Shown here piece by piece: positions 14,294 to 22,533 of a stretch of DNA of 23,511 nt. The DNA lies in assembly GCA_035949055.1 (NCBI GenBank), contig DASZIO010000003.1, positions 1-23,511 of the forward strand, in the 5' to 3' direction. Position 1 is the first letter of the stretch, and every line of letters begins with the position of its first letter. Made by a program: the position numbers and the translations under genes. The stretch comes from Bog-756 sp035949055. Its GTDB lineage: Bacteria; Actinomycetota; Acidimicrobiia; Acidimicrobiales; RAAP-2. Under the pieces are notes generated by a model, which was given only the letters and a program-made list of their open reading frames with translations, made no database searches and was not told the DNA's origin.

Positions 14294-16624
14294 GTGGATC
14301 CCGAACGGCAGGTCGAGCAGGACTTCGTGGACGTCGCCTACGCCCGGCTCGACGCCATGCGGAGCGATGCCAACGCCATGCTCGACGGCGTGCTCGACCT
14401 CGGCCGGGGCGGCACGTTCCAGTCACGGACCGAACGCGACGTGATCGTTCGGACCAGCCTGGCCCGCCTCGAGCAACTCGATATCGGTGACCAAGCCCTC
14501 ACCTTCGGCCGCATCGACCGCCGGCGGGACGGCGGGCGACCGGGGGAGGGGCAGGAGGACCGGTACGCCGACCAGCCCGGCTCCCCTGCCAACGGTTCGG
14601 CGGCGTCGACGGAGCAGGATGTCGAGACCTTCCATATCGGCCGGCTGGCTGTCCACGGCGCCGATCACGAGCCCTTGGTGGTGGACTGGCGGGCGCCTAT
14701 CGCCGAGCCGTTCTACCGGGCCACCGGACGCGATCCGCAGGGGCTCGTTCTCCGCCGGCACCTGGCCCTCGAGGGGCGCCGGGTCACCGGAATCGAGGAC
14801 GAGCGCTTCGGCGGTCCGTTGGACGACGGTGCCGAGCCGGCCGCGCCCGACGGCTCGGAGGCCGACGAGGGTGAAGGAGAACTCATCATCGGCGACCTTC
14901 CTATCGGCGGTCCGGCCGCCCTGCTCGCCGCCCTCGGCCGGGCGCGGTCGGGCCGGATGACCGACATCGTCTCCACCATCCAGAAGGAGCAGGACGAGAT
15001 CATCCGCGCCCCCCTGAGCGGGGTGCTGGTGGTCCAAGGTGGGCCCGGCACGGGCAAGACGGCCGTGGCCCTTCATCGAGCCGCGTACCTGCTGTACACC
15101 CACCGGTTCCCACTCGAGCGCCAGGGGGTGCTGGTCGTCGGTCCCAACCCGCTCTTCCTCCGGTACATCGAGCAGGTCCTGCCGTCCTTGGGGGAGACCG
15201 GTGTGACGCTGTCGACGGTGTCCGGCCTCGTTCCCGAGATCCGTGTGAAGGAGAACGGGCCGGTCGAGGTAGCCCGACTCAAGGGGGACGCCCGCATGGC
15301 CAAGGTCATCGCCCGCGCCGTGCGCACGCGCCAACGGGGGTTGGCTGATCCGGTGGCCATCCCGTACGGCGCGCTGATCCTTCGATTGTCCGCGGAGGAG
15401 AGTGCCGCCATCGTCAACACAGTGCGCCGGCGTCCCGGCTCCCACAACGCTCGCCGCCGCCTGGTCGAGCAGTCGGTGGCCCAGCTCCTGGCCGACCGGG
15501 CCCGCCAGACCCAGCAGCGGTTGGGTGTGGGCCCCCCGGGCTCGGTGACGGCCTTCCCCGGTTATGAGGATCCCTCCGAGCTGAGCGAGGAGGAATTCGA
15601 CTTCGAGGACTTCTCCCGCAAGGTGCGCCGGGTTCCCGAGCTGGTGAAGGCCCTCGACCGGATGTGGCCGCGCCTCTCCCCGCACGAATTGCTGCACGAC
15701 CTGTTCGGGGCCCGGCCGCTGGTCGCCGCGGCCGGACGCGGCATCCTCTCCCGCGAGGAGCAGGAGCTCCTCTACCGCCCGCGTTCGGCGTCGTTCGAAG
15801 AGGTGGCTTGGACACCGGCCGACGCCGCCCTGGTCGATGAGGCGCGCCATCTGCTCGGGCCGCGCCAGGGTGGTAGCGACGAGGCCGCACGCCAGTACGG
15901 CCACATCGTGGTGGACGAAGTGCAGGACCTGTCACCGATGCAGCTGCGCATGCTCACCCGGCGGTCGCTGTCCGGCTCGATGACCGTCGTCGGCGACATC
16001 GCCCAGGCCACCGCACCATGGTCCCCTGGCTCGTGGTCGGACATCATGGAACACCTGCCGCGGCGGCGACCGGTCCGTACCATCGAGCTGAGCGTGAGCT
16101 ACCGAACGCCCGCCGAGGTGCTAGCGGTGGCCGGACGCGTGCTGGCCGTGGCCGCGCCCGAGCTCGTCCCGCCGCGCCCCGTCCGGCGCACCGGGGTCGA
16201 ACCGCTCATGGTGGCGGTGGCGGGAGCGGAAGGGACCCGGGACGGTGCCACCGTCGACGACCTGGTCCGTACTGCGGCCGAGCTGGCCGCCGAGGAAGTG
16301 GCCGCGGTCGCCCCAGGTCGCGTGGCCGTCCTGGCGCCGGAGACGCTGCTCACCACCCTGTCCGACGCGTTGGCCGCATCGGGACAGGCGGTGGCGGACG
16401 CCAGGGACCCGCGCTTCGCGGGATTGTCGGAGCCGTTGGTGCTGCTGGCGGCGGACGCGGCCAACGGCCTCGAGTTCGACTCGGTGGTGGTGGTCGAGCC
16501 GGGTCTCATCGCCGGGGAGACCGGCCAGGGTCTGCGCACCCTGTATGTGGCCCTGACCCGGCCCACGCAACGCCTGACCGTGGTCCACCTGACCCCGGCG
16601 CCGGCCGCCCTCGAGGCGGCCTGA
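14294..16624 (+). CDS. helD: HelD-like superfamily 1 helicase, RNA polymerase recycling factor family
   Basis: This 776-residue protein starts with an N-terminal helical region (about 1-70) followed by a HelD-type segment with VVDWRAPIAEPFYRA near 129-144. The first ATPase half has a Q-motif-like IQKEQDEIIRAP and Walker A GGPGTGKT (249-256). The Walker B and helicase motif II are VVDEVQDLSPMQ (near 540), then GDIAQAT; motif VI is LYVALTRPTQRL near the end. HelD proteins bind RNA polymerase, pry it from nucleic acid and recycle it with ATP hydrolysis; in some actinobacteria they affect rifampicin tolerance. The relatively short N-terminus fits the actinobacterial class better than the Bacillus class (inference). 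A UvrD/Rep DNA helicase is less likely given the VVDWRAP region. It has its own promoter and diverges from hemE. Confidence 0.85.
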   Translation: MDPERQVEQDFVDVAYARLDAMRSDANAMLDGVLDLGRGGTFQSRTERDVIVRTSLARLEQLDIGDQALTFGRIDRRRDGGRPGEGQEDRYADQPGSPANGSAASTEQDVETFHIGRLAVHGADHEPLVVDWRAPIAEPFYRATGRDPQGLVLRRHLALEGRRVTGIEDERFGGPLDDGAEPAAPDGSEADEGEGELIIGDLPIGGPAALLAALGRARSGRMTDIVSTIQKEQDEIIRAPLSGVLVVQGGPGTGKTAVALHRAAYLLYTHRFPLERQGVLVVGPNPLFLRYIEQVLPSLGETGVTLSTVSGLVPEIRVKENGPVEVARLKGDARMAKVIARAVRTRQRGLADPVAIPYGALILRLSAEESAAIVNTVRRRPGSHNARRRLVEQSVAQLLADRARQTQQRLGVGPPGSVTAFPGYEDPSELSEEEFDFEDFSRKVRRVPELVKALDRMWPRLSPHELLHDLFGARPLVAAAGRGILSREEQELLYRPRSASFEEVAWTPADAALVDEARHLLGPRQGGSDEAARQYGHIVVDEVQDLSPMQLRMLTRRSLSGSMTVVGDIAQATAPWSPGSWSDIMEHLPRRRPVRTIELSVSYRTPAEVLAVAGRVLAVAAPELVPPRPVRRTGVEPLMVAVAGAEGTRDGATVDDLVRTAAELAAEEVAAVAPGRVAVLAPETLLTTLSDALAASGQAVADARDPRFAGLSEPLVLLAADAANGLEFDSVVVVEPGLIAGETGQGLRTLYVALTRPTQRLTVVHLTPAPAALEAA

Positions 16625-16634
16625 CCGACCCGCA

Positions 16635-16649
16635 TCGGGGCCGCCCCGA
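16635..16649 (+). terminator. GC-rich hairpin after the helD-like gene
   Basis: TCGGGG and CCCCGA form a perfect 6-base stem around a CCG loop, ten bases after the helD-like stop. There is no T-run, so intrinsic termination is uncertain. Confidence 0.3.
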
Positions 16650-16690
16650 CCGGTCGCCACTACCCCGCACGGCCCCTCGAGCAGGCCGGC

Positions 16691-16725
16691 CCACCCCCTC
16701 GCCGGGCCCTCCGGCGACGAGGTGG
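16691..16725. terminator. Imperfect GC-rich stem-loop in the helD-ctaE spacer
   Basis: CTCGCCGG pairs with CCGGCG...AG across a GCCCT loop with a three-base bulge, extended by CCAC with GTGG at the base. It sits between the helD-like stop and the ctaE promoter box and could end helD transcription, but it lacks a T-run. The rest of the 143-base spacer shows only the ctaE -10 box. Confidence 0.3.
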
Positions 16726-16755
16726 ATGAGTTGGCCCCCCGAGCAGCCCTTCGAC

Positions 16756-16761
16756 TAAAAA
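16756..16761 (+). promoter_or_regulatory. ctaE: -10 box of the ctaE-qcrCAB operon, probably leaderless
   Basis: CTAAAAATACGG is the only AT-rich patch in this spacer. Taking TAAAAA as the -10 hexamer leaves six bases to GTG 16768. There is no Shine-Dalgarno before that GTG, so the mRNA may begin at the start codon. Confidence 0.45.
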
Positions 16762-16767
16762 TACGGC

Positions 16768-17379
16768 GTGACCCAGGCCATCGCCGCCGATCCGACGATC
16801 ACTGCCGCCCGGCGCCACCGCCCAGACCGGCCCTCGATGCTGGCCGTCGGGGTCATCATCTGGTTGGGCTCGGAGGTGATGTTCTTCAGCTCCCTGTTCG
16901 CCGCCTTCTTCACCATCCGCGCCCACGCCTCGGTCTGGCCGCCGGCGGGGGCCCACCTCGATGTGATCCGGGCGGGGATCTTCACCGCCGTCCTGGTGTC
17001 CTCGAGCTTCACCATGCAGAAAGCCGTCTTCGACCAGGAGCGGGGTAACCGTCGCAGCGCCAAGATCTTCGTGGTGGCCACGCTGATCCTCGGCGCGCTG
17101 TTCGTGGCGAACCAATTCTTCGAGTGGGTCGACCTCTCGCACAACCCGGCCACCAATCCCACCGTGACCTCGTACGGCTCCCTCTTCTACATCATGTCCG
17201 GGCTCCACGGCCTCCACGTGACCCTCGGACTGGTGGCCATGATCTTCCTACTGGGCCGGTTGAAGGGCCCCAAGGGGGACCCGGGGGAGACGGCGGTGTT
17301 CCAGGGCGTCAGCTACTACTGGCACTTCGTGGACGTGGTCTGGATCGGCCTCTACGCGTGCCTCTTCCTCCTCAAATAG
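16768..17379 (+). CDS. ctaE: Cytochrome c oxidase subunit III
   Basis: This 203-residue membrane protein is the short five-helix form of subunit III found in actinobacteria. It supports the aa3 oxidase, stabilising the catalytic subunit and its proton uptake. Landmarks are WLGSEVMFFSSLFAAFF (about 32-48), ANQFFEWVDL near 113, YGSLFYIMSGLHGLHVTLGL with paired His residues, and a final YYWHFVDVVWIGLYACLFL. GTG 16768 is chosen because it gives the normal N-terminal length and lies six bases from a likely -10 box; there is no ribosome binding site. It heads the operon with qcrC, qcrA and qcrB, and its stop TAG directly abuts the qcrC ATG. The matching subunits CtaD and CtaF lie about 5 kb away at the right end. 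Confidence 0.95.
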   Translation: MTQAIAADPTITAARRHRPDRPSMLAVGVIIWLGSEVMFFSSLFAAFFTIRAHASVWPPAGAHLDVIRAGIFTAVLVSSSFTMQKAVFDQERGNRRSAKIFVVATLILGALFVANQFFEWVDLSHNPATNPTVTSYGSLFYIMSGLHGLHVTLGLVAMIFLLGRLKGPKGDPGETAVFQGVSYYWHFVDVVWIGLYACLFLLK

Positions 17380-18297
17380 ATGGGACGCTTCTCTAGCCTG
17401 GTGAGGACCCGCTACCTGGGGCCGGGCGCGCTGGTCGGGTTCGTCGGCCTCGTGGGCCTGCTGGCCTTCTCGCCCGGTCCGGGCTCGGGCTCGGCCGGCG
17501 CCGTCCCGACCACCACCCTGCCCCCCCTCACCACCACGTCCTCGATCCCGACGCCGGTGGGCCAGCCGACGGCCCCGAGCCTGTCGGAGGTCCTCCAGTA
17601 CCAGGCGCCCGCCAACCAGTCCGGCATCTTCTACGTGAACCTGCCGCAGGCCTTCGTGGACCCCGGACAGGCCCTGTTCGCGTCCAACTGCGCGTCCTGT
17701 CACGGGAACGACGCGCTCGGCACCTCCCGGGGGCCCAACCTCCAGGGGCTCGGGGCGGGCACCATCGACTTCTGGGTGTCGACCGGCCGGATGCCGCTGG
17801 AAAATTCCGCCGTGCAAGCCACCCGCAAGCCGCCCCGGTTCAACCGGCTCCAGACGCTCGAGATCGCGGCCTGGGTGCAGTCCTTCACGCCCGGCCAGGG
17901 GACGAAGGTGCCGGTGGTCAATACCAACGGCGCCGACCTGGAGGCCGGCAACACCCTGTTCACGCTCAACTGCGCGGCCTGCCACACCATCACGGGGGCG
18001 GGCGACGCCCTGGCCGGCGGGGCCTACGCCCCGAGCCTGCACCTCGCCACCCTCCCTCAGATCGTCGAGGCCATCCGTTCGGGGCCGGGGGACATGCCCC
18101 ACTTCAGCCCGGGCAACATCACCGACACCGAGGCGCGCGACATTTCCGCCTACGTGCACAGCGTGATCCAGCACCCGGTCAACCAGGGTGGGTTCGGATT
18201 GGGCGGGATCGGGCCGGTCGGGGAGGGCTTCGTCGGGCTCCTCCTCGGGGTCGGGGTGCTCATGCTGGTCTGCTTCTGGATCGGGGATCGCACGTGA
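17380..18297 (+). CDS. qcrC: Diheme cytochrome c subunit of the bc1 complex
   Basis: This 305-residue membrane-anchored protein carries two c-type heme sites, CASCH (104-108) and CAACH (198-202), with likely axial methionines at Met138 (TGRMP) and Met239 (GDMPHFSP). In actinobacteria QcrC passes electrons from the Rieske centre directly to cytochrome oxidase, replacing a separate soluble cytochrome c. An N-terminal hydrophobic segment (about 14-30) exports the protein. A Pro/Thr/Ser-rich linker (about 31-68) leads to the heme domains, and a C-terminal helix (about 283-300) anchors it. ATG 17380 follows the ctaE stop with no gap and no ribosome binding site, so translation must be coupled. The 3' end overlaps qcrA as GTGA. 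Confidence 0.95.
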   Translation: MGRFSSLVRTRYLGPGALVGFVGLVGLLAFSPGPGSGSAGAVPTTTLPPLTTTSSIPTPVGQPTAPSLSEVLQYQAPANQSGIFYVNLPQAFVDPGQALFASNCASCHGNDALGTSRGPNLQGLGAGTIDFWVSTGRMPLENSAVQATRKPPRFNRLQTLEIAAWVQSFTPGQGTKVPVVNTNGADLEAGNTLFTLNCAACHTITGAGDALAGGAYAPSLHLATLPQIVEAIRSGPGDMPHFSPGNITDTEARDISAYVHSVIQHPVNQGGFGLGGIGPVGEGFVGLLLGVGVLMLVCFWIGDRT

Positions 18298-19235
18298 GCG
18301 ACGAATCACCGCGCCTCGAGGGGCCACTGCCCATGGCGGCGCTCGACGATCCCCACCTGCAGCCGTACGCCAAGCACCCCGAGCGGGCCCAGGCGGTGGC
18401 GGCCACCGCCATGGTCATCGGGTTCCTCGGCTTCATCGGGTTCGGCATCGCCTACTGGGTGAGCAGCAGCACGCAATGGCAGGGACTTACGCTCGGCGTC
18501 GGGCTCCTCGCCCTCGGCTTCGGGGTCACCGCCTGGGGCAAGTACCTCATGCCCCAAGGCCCCTTCGTCGAGGAGCGGCACGAGTTCCATTCGACCGAGG
18601 AAGAACGCGACGCCATGACCGCGGCGGTGGTGGAGCGGGGCGGCATGGTGGTCAAGCGGCGCAAGGTGCTGGGCGGCCTGTTCGCCCTGGGCTCGACGGC
18701 CATGGGGATCGTCCTCCTCTTCCCCCTCATCCGCTCGCTCGGGCCCAAGCCGGGCACCACCCTGTTCCGGACCAACTGGAAGAAGAACTCGCAGCTGGTC
18801 ACGGTGAGCGGGCGGGCGGTGAGCGCCGACGACCTGGACGTGGGCGGGGTGCTCACCGTGTTCCCGAAAGGGTTCGAGGGTTCCTCGCCCGACCAGGTCA
18901 TCCTCATCCGGCTGGCCAAGCTCGGCCCGTTGGACCCGCCCTACCCGCTGGGCCCCCCCGGGCGCACCGACTGGGGAGTGCAGGGATACGTGGCGTACTC
19001 GAAGATGTGCACCCACCTCGGCTGCCCGGTGGGCCTCTACCAGGAGCAGACCCAGCAGCTGGTCTGCCCCTGCCACCAGTCGATCTTCAACGTGCCCTCC
19101 GGCGCGGTGCCCGAATTCGGCCCTGCCCCGCGGCCCCTGCCACAATTACCGCTGAAGGTGGACTCAGCGGGGTTCCTTCGGTCCCAGGCCGGCTTCGACC
19201 AGGCCGTCGGCCCCGGCTTCTGGGAGAGGCCGTGA
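18294..19235 (+). CDS. qcrA: Rieske iron-sulfur subunit of the bc1 complex
   Basis: This 313-residue protein has the actinobacterial QcrA plan: two hydrophobic segments at about 34-56 and 63-85, a third at about 126-147, then the Rieske domain. Cluster motifs are CTHLGC (239-244) and CPCHQS (258-263). Cys239, His241, Cys258 and His261 should bind the [2Fe-2S] cluster, with Cys244 and Cys260 forming the supporting disulfide. The third residue of the usual CPCHGS is Gln. It oxidises menaquinol at the outer side of QcrB and passes electrons to QcrC. GTG 18294 overlaps the qcrC stop as GTGA. Its own stop is linked to qcrB by an unusual short duplication. Confidence 0.95.
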   Translation: MSDESPRLEGPLPMAALDDPHLQPYAKHPERAQAVAATAMVIGFLGFIGFGIAYWVSSSTQWQGLTLGVGLLALGFGVTAWGKYLMPQGPFVEERHEFHSTEEERDAMTAAVVERGGMVVKRRKVLGGLFALGSTAMGIVLLFPLIRSLGPKPGTTLFRTNWKKNSQLVTVSGRAVSADDLDVGGVLTVFPKGFEGSSPDQVILIRLAKLGPLDPPYPLGPPGRTDWGVQGYVAYSKMCTHLGCPVGLYQEQTQQLVCPCHQSIFNVPSGAVPEFGPAPRPLPQLPLKVDSAGFLRSQAGFDQAVGPGFWERP

Positions 19236-19250
19236 TCGAGCCGTGATCGA
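19230..19250 (+). repeat. 11-base tandem duplication at the qcrA-qcrB junction
   Basis: CCGTGATCGAG (19230-19240) is followed at once by CCGTGATCGA (19241-19250). The first copy contains the qcrA stop and the second the qcrB start. A four-codon frame GTG ATC GAG CCG TGA (19232-19246) overlaps the qcrA stop and the qcrB start, each as GTGA. A second short repeat follows inside qcrB, encoding IDK-T-IDK-S. Confidence 0.7.
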
Positions 19251-20739
19251 CAAGACCATCGACAAGTCGCTCCGGTGGGTCGACGACCGCCTCGCCGTGG
19301 CCAAGGGTGGCCGCGTCTTCCTGGACAAGATCTTCCCCGACCACTGGTCGTTCATGCTGGGCGAGATCGCCCTCTATTCATTCGTCGTGCTACTGGCCAC
19401 CGGCGTGTACCTCTCTCTGTTCTATGTGCCGTCGGCCCACGAGATCGTCTACCACGGCTCCTATCTCCCGCTCCGGGGCCAACGGGTGTCCGAGGCCTAC
19501 GCCTCCTCGGTGGGGCTCTCCTTCGATGTGAAGTCGGGACTGCTGATGCGCCAGGCCCACCACTGGGCGGCCGACATCTTCCTCGGCTCGATCGCCGTCC
19601 ACATGGCCCGCGTCTTCTTCACCGGGGCCTTCCGCAAGCCGCGCGAGTTCAACTGGCTCGTCGGGGTGACCATGCTCATCCTCGCCATCATCAACGGGTT
19701 CCTCGGCTACTCGCTGCCCGACGACCTGGTGTCGGGCACCGGCATCCGCATCGCCTACTCGATCATCGAGTCCATCCCACTGGTGGGCAGCTACATCGCG
19801 TTCTTCCTGTTCGGGGGCAACTACCCCGGCAGCGGGGTGATCATCCCCCGGTTCTTCATCCTGCACGTGCTCATCCTGCCGGTGCTGATCCTCGGCCTCC
19901 TGGCCGCCCACCTCGGCCTCCTGGTCAAACAGAAGCACACCCAGTTCGGCGGGAAGGGGAAGACCGAGCACAACGTGGTCGGCTCGCCGATGTTCCCGAC
20001 GTTCATCGCCAAGACGACCGGCTTCCTGTTCATCATCACCGCGGTCACCTTCCTGCTCGGCGCCTTTGCCCAGATCAACCCCATCTGGCAGTTCGGGCAG
20101 TACGAGCCGTACCAGATCTCCTATGCCGTGCAGCCCGACTGGTACATGGGCTGGCTGGACGGGGCGCTGCGCATCATGCCCAGCTGGGAATGGGTCGGGT
20201 GGGGCCACACCCTCCCCCTCGAGGTGTTCCTGCCGGCGGTGATCTTCCCCGGGATCATCTTCAACATCTTCATCGTGTGGCCGTTCCTCGAGACGCATTT
20301 CACCAAGGACGTCGCTTACCACAACCTGCTCGATCGACCGCGTGACCGGCCGAAGCGGACCGCAGCCGGCGCGTCGATGCTCACCCTGCTGTTCATGGTG
20401 TTCTTCGCCTCGTCGACCGACGTCATGGCCAACTTCTTCCAGATCCCGCTCGTCGCCGTTCTCTGGTTCTTCCGGATCGCGGTGATCGTGGCGCCGATCA
20501 TCGCCTACGTGGTGGCCTACAAGATCTGCAACGAGATGCGGGCGGCCGAAGGCATCGGCAAGCGCAAGCGGGCCCAGATCGTCACGCGTTCACCCGAAGG
20601 GGAGTACAGCACCCAGCCGGCGGCCGACCGACCGGGCGACGGGGTCAAGGAGCTCGACGCCATCCCGGTCCCGACCTACATCGACCTGGTGCCACCGGAA
20701 CTGGCCACCGGGCCCGGTGTTCGTCGGGTGATGCGCTGA
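19243..20739 (+). CDS. qcrB: Cytochrome b subunit of the bc1 complex
   Basis: This 498-residue, multi-helix protein holds two b hemes and both quinone sites. Candidate heme ligands are His106, His120, His208 and His223; the spacings of 14 and 15 residues resemble the cytochrome b6 pattern. The Qo-site motif is PDWY (298-301), equivalent to PEWY. LFGGNYPGSG, in the loop before the fourth helix, and a C-terminal hydrophilic tail fit actinobacterial QcrB. The gene closes the ctaE-qcrCAB operon. GTG 19243 gives the normal N-terminus and sits in the second copy of an 11-base duplication. The 46-base gap to the convergent LLM oxidoreductase gene shows no hairpin. Confidence 0.96.
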   Translation: MIDKTIDKSLRWVDDRLAVAKGGRVFLDKIFPDHWSFMLGEIALYSFVVLLATGVYLSLFYVPSAHEIVYHGSYLPLRGQRVSEAYASSVGLSFDVKSGLLMRQAHHWAADIFLGSIAVHMARVFFTGAFRKPREFNWLVGVTMLILAIINGFLGYSLPDDLVSGTGIRIAYSIIESIPLVGSYIAFFLFGGNYPGSGVIIPRFFILHVLILPVLILGLLAAHLGLLVKQKHTQFGGKGKTEHNVVGSPMFPTFIAKTTGFLFIITAVTFLLGAFAQINPIWQFGQYEPYQISYAVQPDWYMGWLDGALRIMPSWEWVGWGHTLPLEVFLPAVIFPGIIFNIFIVWPFLETHFTKDVAYHNLLDRPRDRPKRTAAGASMLTLLFMVFFASSTDVMANFFQIPLVAVLWFFRIAVIVAPIIAYVVAYKICNEMRAAEGIGKRKRAQIVTRSPEGEYSTQPAADRPGDGVKELDAIPVPTYIDLVPPELATGPGVRRVMR

Positions 20740-20784
20740 CGACCGACTGACCCGACCTCGAACGCGTGCTGCGGGGCGGCGCGC

Positions 20785-21672
20785 TCAGCCCAGCTGGGGG
20801 GCGCCCTCGGTCACGACCCGCTCGAAGAGCTCGGGATCGGTGGCGAAGCGCGAGTCGGGGACCGGCCAGTGGAGGACCAGCTCGGAGAAGCCAAGCTCCC
20901 CGTACGGGCCGGCCCAGTCCACGAAGGCCTCCACCGAGACGAGCGGCTGTTCGGCGGTCAAGCCGGTCAGCAGCACCTTGTCGACGGTCTTGGCGTCGCG
21001 ACCCCGGGCGGCGCAGGCCTCCTCGAGCCCCTCCAGCTGGGTGCGCACCACGTCGAGCGCCTGCTCGGCGGGCCCGGCATCCGGGCGGCCCGGGTCCCCG
21101 TAGGTCACCCAGCCCTGGCCCAGCTCCGCGGTCAGGGCGAACCCCCGGCCCCCGGCTGCGGCCACGAGGAACGGCGGCCGCGGCTGTTGTACGCACCCCG
21201 GGATCATCCGCGCCTCCACCGCGGCATAGTGGGTACCCGTCTCGGTGGTCGACGGCTGTGTCAGCAGCCGGTCGAGCAGCCGGAGGAACTCGCCGAAGCG
21301 GTCGGTGCGCTCGCGGGCCGACCACGGCTGGTGGCCGAGCACCGAGGCGTCGAATCCCGTTCCCCCCGAGCCGATCCCGACGGTGAGCCTTCCCTCACCA
21401 AGGTCGTCGAGGGTCATGAGGTCCTTGGCCAGCGTGACCGGGTGGCGGAAGTTCGGAGACGTCACCAGGGTCCCGATCCGGAGGCGCCGGGTGGCGAGCG
21501 CCGCACCGGCCAAGGTGGGCACCGCTCCGAACCACGGCCGGTCGCGGAACTCCTGCCATGACAGGTGGTCATAGGTGTAGCCGGCGTGGAAGCCGAGTTC
21601 CTCGGCCCGCTGCCAGATGCTGCGCGCCTCGGCCCGGCGGTAGACGGGCAGGATAACGGTGCTCAGGCGCAT
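20785..21672 (-). CDS. LLM-class (luciferase-like) oxidoreductase, probably F420-dependent
   Basis: This 295-residue protein is a single TIM-barrel domain of the luciferase-like family, of normal length. Landmarks are WQRAEELGFHAGYTYDHLSW near the N-terminus, LRIGTLVTSPNFRHPVTLAKDLMTLDDLGEGR (about 64-95), GIGSGGTGFDASVLG, and a WVTYGDPG loop after the PFLVAAAGGRG segment. Such proteins reduce or oxidise substrates with F420 or FMN. F420 is favoured because the protein resembles actinobacterial members, but the substrate is unknown. ATG 21672 has no ribosome binding site; a TAGCGT box ends six bases before it. The gene diverges from the PEP mutase-family gene with a spacer of about 54 bases. 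Confidence 0.85.
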   Translation of the reverse strand: MRLSTVILPVYRRAEARSIWQRAEELGFHAGYTYDHLSWQEFRDRPWFGAVPTLAGAALATRRLRIGTLVTSPNFRHPVTLAKDLMTLDDLGEGRLTVGIGSGGTGFDASVLGHQPWSARERTDRFGEFLRLLDRLLTQPSTTETGTHYAAVEARMIPGCVQQPRPPFLVAAAGGRGFALTAELGQGWVTYGDPGRPDAGPAEQALDVVRTQLEGLEEACAARGRDAKTVDKVLLTGLTAEQPLVSVEAFVDWAGPYGELGFSELVLHWPVPDSRFATDPELFERVVTEGAPQLG

Positions 21673-21678
21673 GCGACG

Positions 21679-21684
21679 ACGCTA
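21679..21684 (-). promoter_or_regulatory. Possible -10 box of the LLM oxidoreductase gene
   Basis: The minus strand reads TAGCGT, a TAnnnT match, with exactly six bases to ATG 21672. With no ribosome binding site, this suggests a leaderless mRNA. There is no clear -35. Confidence 0.35.
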
Positions 21685-21726
21685 ATCCGCTTGTCTGTCC
21701 GGCCCCCGGGCGTCGAAGATCGGTGG

Positions 21727-22533
21727 ATGGACCACGACCGCCGAGACCGATTCCGCCTCCTCCACCAAGCCGGCACCTTCGTCATGCCCAACCCGTTCGA
21801 CGCCGGGTCCGCCCGGCTGCTCACCGCGCTGGGCTTCGAGGCCCTCGCCACCACCAGCGGCGGTTTCGCCGCCTCACTCGGGCGCCCGGACATGACGGTC
21901 AGCCGCGCCGAGCTCATCGAACACGTGGGCCACATCTGCGGTGCGACCCATCTCCCGGTCACTGTGGATGCCGAGCAGTGCTTTCCCGGAAGCCCTGGCG
22001 GGGTGGCCGAGACGGTGGAGCGGCTGGGCGAGGCCGGGGCGGCGGGTTGCTCGATCGAGGACTGGGACCCCGAAGCGCAAGCCATCGAGCGGATGGCGGT
22101 GGCAGTCGAGCGGGTGAGCGAAGCGGGCGCCGCGGCCGAGCGGTCGGGCCTGCTCCTCACCGCCCGGGCCGAGAACCACCTGCGCGGCCGGGACGACCTC
22201 GACGACACCATCGCGCGCCTGGCCGCCTACGCGGCCGCCGGCGCGCACGTGGTCTACGCCCCGGGACTCACCGACCTGGCGGCCATCGGCCGGGTGGTCG
22301 CGGAGACCGGTGCGCCGGTCAACGTCCTGCTGCGGCCGGGAGTGCTGTCGGTGCCCGACCTGGCCGCAACCGGGGTGCGGCGGGTGTCGGTCGGCGGTTG
22401 GCTGGCCCGGGTGGCCTACGGTGCACTGGTAGAGGCGGCCGAGCAGCTGGCGGCGTCGGGCACCCTGGCGCCCGACATCCCGTACCTGAGCCCGGAGCTC
22501 GCCACCACCGCCTTCGCCCCCGACCCGGGCTGA
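21727..22533 (+). CDS. Isocitrate lyase / PEP mutase superfamily protein
   Basis: This 268-residue protein has the length and motifs of the phosphonomutase/isocitrate lyase family, a TIM barrel that makes or breaks C-C or P-C bonds on 2-oxoacid-like substrates. Landmarks are FVMPNPFDAGSARLL (18-32), TTSGGFAAS (42-50), the metal-binding VDAEQ (80-84, usually DxExG), and SIEDWD (109-114). The KKCGH loop of true isocitrate lyases is not recognisable, and the Gly-rich residues that normally follow DxE are CFPGSP. The real substrate is unknown; a 2-methylisocitrate lyase-like or oxaloacetate decarboxylase-like activity is possible. ATG 21727 follows GGTGG too closely to be a normal site. A TTGTCT-18-GAAGAT pair upstream is a weak promoter candidate. 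The gene ends 15 bases from the convergent ctaF. Confidence 0.8.
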   Translation: MDHDRRDRFRLLHQAGTFVMPNPFDAGSARLLTALGFEALATTSGGFAASLGRPDMTVSRAELIEHVGHICGATHLPVTVDAEQCFPGSPGGVAETVERLGEAGAAGCSIEDWDPEAQAIERMAVAVERVSEAGAAAERSGLLLTARAENHLRGRDDLDDTIARLAAYAAAGAHVVYAPGLTDLAAIGRVVAETGAPVNVLLRPGVLSVPDLAATGVRRVSVGGWLARVAYGALVEAAEQLAASGTLAPDIPYLSPELATTAFAPDPG

